DNA of 12,208 bases, from NCBI GenBank assembly GCA_050742975.1, contig JBOGDQ010000135.1, positions 1-12,208 of the forward strand, read 5' to 3'. Below the pieces are notes generated by a model. The model was not told the DNA's origin, did no database searches, and saw nothing but the letters and a program-made list of their open reading frames with translations. Position numbers and translations under genes: made by a program. The DNA is from JBDTGE01 sp050742975. Its GTDB lineage: Bacteria; Actinomycetota; Actinomycetes; Mycobacteriales; Jatrophihabitantaceae. Each line of letters opens with the position of its first letter. Position 1 is the first letter of the stretch. Below are positions 8,180-12,208 of this stretch, piece by piece.

Positions 8180-8182
8180 TGT
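8172..8182 (-). promoter_or_regulatory. Candidate operator copy ACAGTGCACAA over the GlcG/HbpS-like start codon
   Basis: On the minus strand ACAGTGCACAA includes the GTG start codon (8179-8177). The core GTGCAC is itself palindromic. An identical 11-mer lies at 8191-8201, so the two flank the AGGAGG ribosome binding site with a 19-nt period. A factor bound here could block both initiation and transcription; the regulatory role is inferred from recurrence. Confidence 0.5.
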
Positions 8183-8184
8183 TT

Positions 8185-8190
8185 CCTCCT
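8185..8190 (-). promoter_or_regulatory. Ribosome binding site of the GlcG/HbpS-like gene
   Basis: Minus strand AGGAGG, then AAACA, then GTG (8179-8177). It is a perfect Shine-Dalgarno that decides the start in favour of GTG 8179 over the upstream in-frame start at 8254. Confidence 0.9.
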
Positions 8191-8215
8191 TTGTGCACTG
8201 TGCAACGGTGTGCAC
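8191..8215. promoter_or_regulatory. Candidate operator cluster in the divergent GlcG/HbpS-like - PucR intergenic region
   Basis: The cluster contains TTGTGCACTGT (8191-8201, the second exact copy), an imperfectly nested inverted repeat TGCAC-T-GTGCA (8194-8204), and a further TGTGCAC (8209-8215). GTGCAC cores in this region begin at 8174, 8193 and 8210, spaced 19 and 17 nt. Such spacing on roughly one helix face suits cooperative binding. I could not place a convincing -35/-10 pair for either divergent gene. Confidence 0.5.
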
Positions 8216-8286
8216 GTGCGGATAAGCCTGCGGCGCGCGAGTGACTCTCGGCAATGGCCAGACTGCCGTGGCACGATGGCGTCCTG

Positions 8287-8297
8287 TTGTGCAGTGT
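8287..8297 (+). promoter_or_regulatory. Candidate operator copy TTGTGCAGTGT just before the PucR ribosome binding site
   Basis: Ten of eleven positions match TTGTGCACTGT (a C to G change breaks the GTGCAC palindrome). It ends 3 nt before GAGGGAG (8301-8307), the ribosome binding site of the regulator gene, so it could mediate autoregulation. It is weaker than the other copies. Confidence 0.4.
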
Positions 8298-8312
8298 GTC
8301 GAGGGAGTCGCC

Positions 8313-10028
8313 GTGGTCCACCCGCCGTTCGCCCCGCCCGATGACGCCGTTCTCGCCGCCGACGGCGAGAGTCTGACCCTGGGCCGGCTCCTGCTGGAGC
8401 GGCTGATGCGGTCGAACTCCGCGCCCCTCGACGCCGGTCAGCGCGCGCGGCTGGTGGACTGGTGCACGCCATGGGAGCAGGCAATGCAGCACGACGGCAC
8501 GCTGACCGGCCTGCTTGTCCATGCCCGACCCGATCAGCTGGATCCGGCGGGCCTGCGCTCGCTCGCCGAACGGGACGCGGCCGCATTGGTGGTCGCCGGG
8601 CCGACGGACGAACCGTTGTCGTGCGCGCTGCCAGTGGTGGCACTGACGGCGCGTGTCAGCTACCACGAGCTCAGTCACCTGGTCGCCGAGCTCACCCTTG
8701 CCCGCGAGGCGCACGTGCTGCGCTACGGCAGCGCGGTGCACCGTTCGCTGGTGGAGTTGATGTATCGCGGCGCGGGCATCGCGGCGCTGTGCAACCAGAT
8801 GGCCCGGTTGTCCGGGTGCGCCGCCGCAATCCTGGATCCTCAGTACCGCCTGCTCGCCTTCGAGCAGAGCCGCGACAGGGTGCTCGAGCCCGGGGCATTG
8901 GCGGCGGCGTTGCGGTCGAGCGACCGGCCCGACGCCGAAGCCGATGCCGATGCCGACGACGGTCTGCGTCGGAGCCCGCAGGTCACCGCCGTGCGTGTGG
9001 ACGGCATGACGTTGACCTGCGTCATCAATGCCATCGTGCTGGGCGGGCGCCACGACGGCTGGGTCGTCGTCGTCGAGTCGGACGATCCGCCGCATCCGCA
9101 CGACATCGCCGAGCATCTGGTCGTCGTGGACCAGAGCGCCACGATCGTGGGCACCGAGATGCTGCGGATGCGCAGCGTGGAGCAGGCGGAGGAGCGGGCG
9201 CGCGGCGACTTCGTCCACGCGCTGCTGCACGGGCGCTTCGCCACCGCCCACGACCTCGAGGCGCGCGCGGCGCACTACGACTTCCCGGTCGCCGCGACCT
9301 TCGGCGTCGTCGTCGCAGGCAGCATGGCCGCGTCGGGCGGCACCGATTCGGTGAACAAGATGTTCCAACTGGCGCGCGAGGCCACCCGGCTGATGCCGCA
9401 CGCCGGTATCCACACGCTGGCCACGGTCGTCGGCGACGTCCTGGCGGTGATCCGACAGGTCGAGGTGCCCGATCGGGCCGGTTCACCCGAGGCCGCGAGC
9501 CTGGCGCTGGCCGACTACGCGCATGCGCTCGAGCAGGAACTGAGCCGCAGGGTCGGCGCGCCGGTACCGGTCGTCTGGGGTCGCCCGGTGCAGAACGCGG
9601 ACCGCATCTTCGACAGCTATCGCGATGCCCGGCTGACCCTCGGGCTGCACAGCCGCCTCGGCATGCAGGACGCGTGCGGGTTCTCGGACCTGCGCGTGTA
9701 CGCCGTCCTGGCCGAACTGGCCGGCAGTGAGCACGCGCGAGCCTTCGCCCACGACGTGCTCGCTCCCCTGCGGGCTCAGCGCAGCGGCGCGAACGACCTG
9801 GAGCAGGCCGTCATCACCTACGTCGAGCTAAGCGGGAACCTCAACGCCGCGGCCCGCCAGATGCACATCCACCGCAACACGATGTTGTACAAGCTCGAGC
9901 GTGCGTCGCGCATCCTGCACCTGGACCTGCGCCAGGCCGAGCACCAGTTCACGGTCTGGCTCGCCTACAAGCTCGACCTGCTGTTCGAGACGGCGCGGAA
10001 GGTCGATCGCGACGTCAAGCCGGCGTGA
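8313..10028 (+). CDS. PucR/CdaR family transcriptional regulator
   Basis: 571 aa from GTG 8313, selected because GAGGGAG (8301-8307) lies 5 nt upstream; a longer frame from 8241 would run through the motif-bearing leader. The N-terminal third resembles a divergent PucR-type sensory domain (about residues 20-150). Next come a GAF-like stretch (about 155-285, including AAAILDPQYRLLAFEQ) broken by an acidic Asp/Ala-rich linker, and a CdaR GGDEF-like domain (about 298-440). The C-terminal HTH_30 is at 496-551: the core GNLNAAARQMHIHRNTMLYK (508-527) matches the family consensus of GN-aA--L--HRNT--Y. Relatives control purine, amino-acid, sugar-diacid and other catabolic genes, usually responding to a pathway metabolite. 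Placed divergently from the GlcG/HbpS-like/transporter cluster, it is the likely local regulator. Its stop overlaps the convergent MFS gene by 14 nt. Confidence 0.93.
   Translation: MVHPPFAPPDDAVLAADGESLTLGRLLLERLMRSNSAPLDAGQRARLVDWCTPWEQAMQHDGTLTGLLVHARPDQLDPAGLRSLAERDAAALVVAGPTDEPLSCALPVVALTARVSYHELSHLVAELTLAREAHVLRYGSAVHRSLVELMYRGAGIAALCNQMARLSGCAAAILDPQYRLLAFEQSRDRVLEPGALAAALRSSDRPDAEADADADDGLRRSPQVTAVRVDGMTLTCVINAIVLGGRHDGWVVVVESDDPPHPHDIAEHLVVVDQSATIVGTEMLRMRSVEQAEERARGDFVHALLHGRFATAHDLEARAAHYDFPVAATFGVVVAGSMAASGGTDSVNKMFQLAREATRLMPHAGIHTLATVVGDVLAVIRQVEVPDRAGSPEAASLALADYAHALEQELSRRVGAPVPVVWGRPVQNADRIFDSYRDARLTLGLHSRLGMQDACGFSDLRVYAVLAELAGSEHARAFAHDVLAPLRAQRSGANDLEQAVITYVELSGNLNAAARQMHIHRNTMLYKLERASRILHLDLRQAEHQFTVWLAYKLDLLFETARKVDRDVKPA
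8931..8960 (+). repeat. Short GCCGAT/GCCGAC tandem encoding an acidic linker
   Basis: Imperfect tandem hexamers (GCCGAA, GCCGAT, GCCGAT, GCCGAC) inside the PucR-family gene encode DAEADADADD, a flexible acidic linker in the middle of the sensory region. The stretch may vary in length by slippage between strains. Confidence 0.45.
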
Positions 10029-11430
10029 TCGCCCGGTCCGAACCAGCGCTGTACGGGAGCGGGTCCGGGCCGAGGTAGGTCGCGGCGACGGCGATCACGA
10101 GCATCAGCGCGGCGCCGGAGAACAGCAGGAGCAGCGCGCCGTGCGGGTAGACCACGGCGACCCATGCGGTGCCGAGTGCTGACCCCCCGAATCGCATCAT
10201 GTTGAACAGGCCCAGGGCCGATCCGGTCTGGCCGGCCGGCGATCGGGTCGCACCGGTTGCGGACGGTGTCTGGACCAGCGCCACACCGACCCCGACCGCG
10301 ATCAACAGCGCGACGAGAACAGCCAGACCGCGCGCGTCGGTGTCGGTGAAGAACCCGAAGCCGACGCTCGCGCCCGCCAGGACCAGCAGGCCGACCCGCA
10401 GCACCCGTCGCGGCCCGGTCCGATCGCTGAGCAGGCCGACACCGGGAGCGAGAACCGCCATCGTCGCGGGAAGCGCGAACACGAGCAGGCCGGTAACCGC
10501 GGTCGTGCGCCCCATCTCGCCGGTGATGTAGAGGGGCACGGCGACGAGCACCGTCGCCAGCGCGAACATCTGGGCGAAAGACGCGACCGCGCTGCGCAGG
10601 AACCGGGACTCGACGATCAGCCGCGGACGGATCAGCGGGTGTTCCGCGCGCGCCGAGACCAGGGCGAACAGGGCGAGGAGCAGCACGCCCGCGACGGCCA
10701 GCGCGACGTCCACCCAGATCGGAACGGAGTGTTGCGGGAGCGTCGTGGCGGCCGTCATCGTCAGTGCGGCACCCGCCGTCAGGCAGATCGCACCCGGCCA
10801 GTGCAGCGGGCTCGCGCGGCCGCTATCCTTCGGCAGGCCGCGAGCCACCCCGAGCAGCGCGAGCAGCGCGAGCGGCGCCAGCATCCAGAAGATCGACCGC
10901 CAACCGAACAGGTCGGCGACCAGGCCGCCGAGAGGCGGGCCCACGGCCTGACCGACCCCGTTGGCGGCCGCCCACGCGCTCATCATCCGGGCCCGCTGAT
11001 CGGACGGATAGGTCGTCGAGAGCAGCCCCATTACCGACGGTGGGATCGCGGCACACGCCAGTCCCTGCACCGCGCGCAGCCCGATCAGCACCGGAAGGGA
11101 CGGCGCCAAAGCCGCCCCGACCTGCGCCACGGCCATCAGGGTCAGCGCGCAGATCAGCGTTCGGCGCCGGCCGAACCGGTCGCCCACCCACCCGGTGAAC
11201 GCCATTGCGGCAGCCAGGACGAGGACGAAGCTGGTGATGACCAGGACGCCCGACGCGAGCGGAGCATGGAACGCGCGGGTGATCTCGCGCAGGGGCACGT
11301 TGAGGATGTTGTTGCTGAGCGTGCCGAGCAGGGTGGCGCCGAGCAGCGCAGTGAGCACCATCGCGCCCCGCTGTGCAGGCGGGCCGGTCGAGCGTTCGGC
11401 TCCACTGGCCTTCACGGTCTGACCGGGCAC
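10015..11430 (-). CDS. MFS transporter, DHA2/EmrB-QacA-like
   Basis: 471 aa from GTG 11430, preferred because GAGGGG (11437-11442) stands 6 nt upstream; the longer in-frame start at 11520 has no Shine-Dalgarno and would overlap a candidate operator. TM1 begins at about residue 24. Motif A is GWVGDRFGRRR (80-90) after TM2, and motif C of proton antiporters is GQAVGPPLGG (160-169) in TM5. Length and the number of hydrophobic stretches fit a 12- to 14-TM drug:H+ antiporter-type protein. Substrates of this family range from drugs to metabolites, so the function could be efflux of a pathway compound or antibiotic resistance; nothing in the sequence decides. It converges on and overlaps the PucR-family gene, and its promoter region is shared with the divergent CoA ligase. 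Confidence 0.9.
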   Translation of the reverse strand: MPGQTVKASGAERSTGPPAQRGAMVLTALLGATLLGTLSNNILNVPLREITRAFHAPLASGVLVITSFVLVLAAAMAFTGWVGDRFGRRRTLICALTLMAVAQVGAALAPSLPVLIGLRAVQGLACAAIPPSVMGLLSTTYPSDQRARMMSAWAAANGVGQAVGPPLGGLVADLFGWRSIFWMLAPLALLALLGVARGLPKDSGRASPLHWPGAICLTAGAALTMTAATTLPQHSVPIWVDVALAVAGVLLLALFALVSARAEHPLIRPRLIVESRFLRSAVASFAQMFALATVLVAVPLYITGEMGRTTAVTGLLVFALPATMAVLAPGVGLLSDRTGPRRVLRVGLLVLAGASVGFGFFTDTDARGLAVLVALLIAVGVGVALVQTPSATGATRSPAGQTGSALGLFNMMRFGGSALGTAWVAVVYPHGALLLLFSGAALMLVIAVAATYLGPDPLPYSAGSDRAITPA

Positions 11431-11511
11431 GCGGTTCCCCTCGGACTCGCCGTAGGCGGAGGGTTGCCGCCCTGGTGATCCTTGATCCAGGCCGGCGGCC
11501 GTGGCTACGGC

Positions 11512-11522
11512 AAAGTGCACAA
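11512..11522 (+). promoter_or_regulatory. Candidate operator copy AAAGTGCACAA upstream of the MFS gene
   Basis: AAAGTGCACAA matches ACAGTGCACAA at 10 of 11 positions, and the 10-mer AGTGCACAAG (11514-11523) is identical to the minus-strand sequence at 8180-8171. It lies about 82-92 nt upstream of the preferred MFS start, and a second GTGCACA follows 26 nt away at 11541-11547. Shared control with the PucR-side cluster is inferred. Confidence 0.45.
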
Positions 11523-11660
11523 GGCGTGGGCGCTCTGAGCGTGCACATCGTCAGTAGTGCGCGGTACGGGACGAGACCCGGACCCGAGCTCCTGACGACC
11601 TGGCCGGCCCGATTCTGGCCAGCTGCTCGGGGTCGGCATGGTTTGCACGTCGACATACCG

Positions 11661-11747
11661 TCCCGGCACAGGCGATGGTGACAGGCAGCCCGTCGAACCC
11701 TAAGAATGAGCACATGCGCACGCTGGCGCTCACCCCTCCCGGCACAG
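11661..11747. repeat. Direct repeat TCCCGGCACAG, two copies 76 nt apart
   Basis: Exact 11-nt copies are at 11661-11671 and 11737-11747, upstream of the acyl-CoA ligase start. They could be a binding site for a regulator of the ligase. The second copy lies within the short upstream ORF. Confidence 0.4.
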
Positions 11748-11791
11748 TCGGCGGTGCCGCCTTGGTCACGCTTTACGAGCGGGCCGCCTGA
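11714..11791 (+). CDS. Possible upstream small ORF (25 aa) before the CoA ligase
   Basis: ATG 11714 opens a 25-codon frame (begins MRTLALTPPGTV, ends LYERAA) stopping with TGA at 11789-11791, one nucleotide before the ligase ATG at 11793. That spacing would suit translational coupling, which could compensate for the poor Shine-Dalgarno of the ligase. There is no recognisable homology and no good ribosome binding site of its own. An alternative ATG at 11706 is in frame with the ligase itself, so this region might instead be an N-terminal extension. Confidence 0.2.
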   Translation: MRTLALTPPGTVGGAALVTLYERAA

Positions 11792-11792
11792 G

Positions 11793-12208
11793 ATGCCCAC
11801 GATCGCCGGCACCCTGCGCTCGTCCGCACGACGGGTGCCCGAAGCCGAGGCGCTCGCCTTCGGCGACGGCATCTACACCTACCGCGAACTCGACGCGACC
11901 GTCGACACCTGGGCCGGCGGACTGCGTTCGCTGAACGTGGCCAAGGGCGACCGGGTCGCAGTCATGTCGATGAACTCCGACCTGTTCGTCATCGCGTTCT
12001 ACGCCGTGCTGCGAGCGGGCGCGATCTTCGTCCCGATCAACCCGGCGTCAGCACCACCTGAGATCGATCATGTAGTCGGTGACTGCGGTACCGACGTCCT
12101 CCTCTACGCCGTGGGCCTCACGTCAAAGGTCGACGCGATGACAGTCCCGGTCGGACACTGCGTTGCGCTCCAGGAGTTCACGCCAAGCGATCCGTCGATG
12201 TGCAGTGA
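11793..12208 (+). CDS. AMP-forming acyl-CoA ligase / ANL superfamily, N-terminal part, 3' end outside window
   Basis: The frame stays open to the right edge (138 complete codons). The N-terminal region is typical of fatty-acid/aromatic acyl-CoA synthetases: ALAFGDGIYTYRELDATVDTWA (residues 20-41), then LNVAKGDRVAVMSMNSDLFV (47-66) and FYAVLRAGAIFVPINPA (69-85). Complete members are about 500-550 aa, so the P-loop (TSGTTGxPKG) and catalytic lysine lie beyond the window and activity cannot be confirmed. The enzyme would activate a carboxylic acid with ATP and CoA. ATG 11793 gives the normal family start; in-frame GTG 11754 and ATG 11706 would add nonhomologous residues. No strong Shine-Dalgarno is visible. 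It is divergent from the MFS gene and might act on an acid product of the neighbouring pathway, which is speculation. Confidence 0.88.
   Translation, partial: MPTIAGTLRSSARRVPEAEALAFGDGIYTYRELDATVDTWAGGLRSLNVAKGDRVAVMSMNSDLFVIAFYAVLRAGAIFVPINPASAPPEIDHVVGDCGTDVLLYAVGLTSKVDAMTVPVGHCVALQEFTPSDPSMCS

Larger units (their letters stand above)
11431..11792. other. Divergent intergenic region between the MFS transporter and CoA ligase genes
   Basis: This 362-nt stretch has no convincing gene. It contains the MFS ribosome binding site (11437-11442), an inverted repeat CCTGG-N11-CCAGG (11471-11491), a candidate operator copy (11512-11522) with a second GTGCACA (11541-11547), an inverted repeat CTGGCC-N11-GGCCAG (11600-11622), an 11-nt direct repeat TCCCGGCACAG (11661-11671 and 11737-11747), and a 25-codon ORF ending 1 nt before the ligase start. 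Frames such as 11551-11769 on the minus strand resemble no protein family I recognise. I could not identify a firm promoter. Confidence 0.6.

Noticed and set aside
8241..8312. Upstream in-frame start for the PucR-family regulator
   Set aside because: GTG 8313 has GAGGGAG at proper spacing, whereas the longer version adds 24 unconserved residues across the operator-like sequence.
8073..9413. Minus-strand open frame of 446 codons opposite the PucR-family gene
   Set aside because: Low-complexity Arg/His/Gly composition and no motifs; it spans the divergent promoter region and the start of the GlcG/HbpS-like gene.
10639..11478. Plus-strand open frame of 279 codons opposite the MFS gene
   Set aside because: Arg/Gln/Glu/His-rich antisense shadow of a membrane protein with clear MFS motifs A and C.
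11701..11706. TAAGAA as a -10 box giving a leaderless transcript at ATG 11714
   Set aside because: It lacks the final T of the TANNNT consensus and has no supporting -35; too weak to annotate.
11551..11769. Minus-strand 72-codon frame in the MFS/ligase intergenic region
   Set aside because: No Shine-Dalgarno, no recognisable family, and it covers repeats that look regulatory.

Overview
The window is high-GC DNA with GTG starts, tightly packed genes and long spurious antisense frames in the coding regions. This suggests an actinobacterium; no rRNA or other phylogenetic marker is present, so genus is not assignable. I see no tRNA, rRNA, CRISPR array, insertion sequence or phage gene. It looks like an accessory catabolic/transport locus.

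Layout. (1) Bases 2-1139, plus strand: the 3' part of a gamma-glutamyltransferase-fold (Ntn) hydrolase, overlapping by 8 nt a RidA-family gene. (2) Bases 1140-8179, minus strand, transcribed right to left: a GlcG/HbpS-like small protein (7715-8179), a 205-nt gap with a hairpin and motif copies, then a complete peptide/nickel-type ABC importer in the order lipoprotein SBP, permease, permease, ATPase, ATPase, followed by a Rossmann/ProC-like oxidoreductase. Junctions from SBP onward are short gaps or GTGA/ATGA/17-nt overlaps, so this is one operon. (3) Bases 8313-10028, plus strand: a PucR/CdaR-family regulator divergent from the GlcG/HbpS-like gene. (4) Bases 10015-11430, minus strand: an MFS (DHA2-like) transporter whose stop overlaps the regulator's end tail to tail. 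(5) Bases 11431-11792: a divergent intergenic region. (6) Bases 11793-12208, plus strand: the N-terminal part of an AMP-forming acyl-CoA ligase (ANL superfamily), cut by the window edge.

Most striking is a recurring sequence, ACAGTGCACAA and close variants, found at the start of the GlcG/HbpS-like gene (two copies), just before the PucR ribosome binding site, upstream of the SBP operon, and upstream of the MFS gene. I read it as a candidate operator joining these units into one regulon, plausibly of the encoded PucR-family protein. The second notable point is that the GGT-like enzyme keeps its nucleophile and oxyanion glycines but lacks every residue known in E. coli GGT to hold the gamma-glutamyl group, so it probably acts on another amide.

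Working model (inference): an amide- or peptide-like nitrogen compound is imported by the ABC system, hydrolysed by the GGT-like enzyme, with imine/enamine products handled by RidA and the ProC-like reductase, and a carboxylate product activated by the CoA ligase. The substrate cannot be named from sequence alone.
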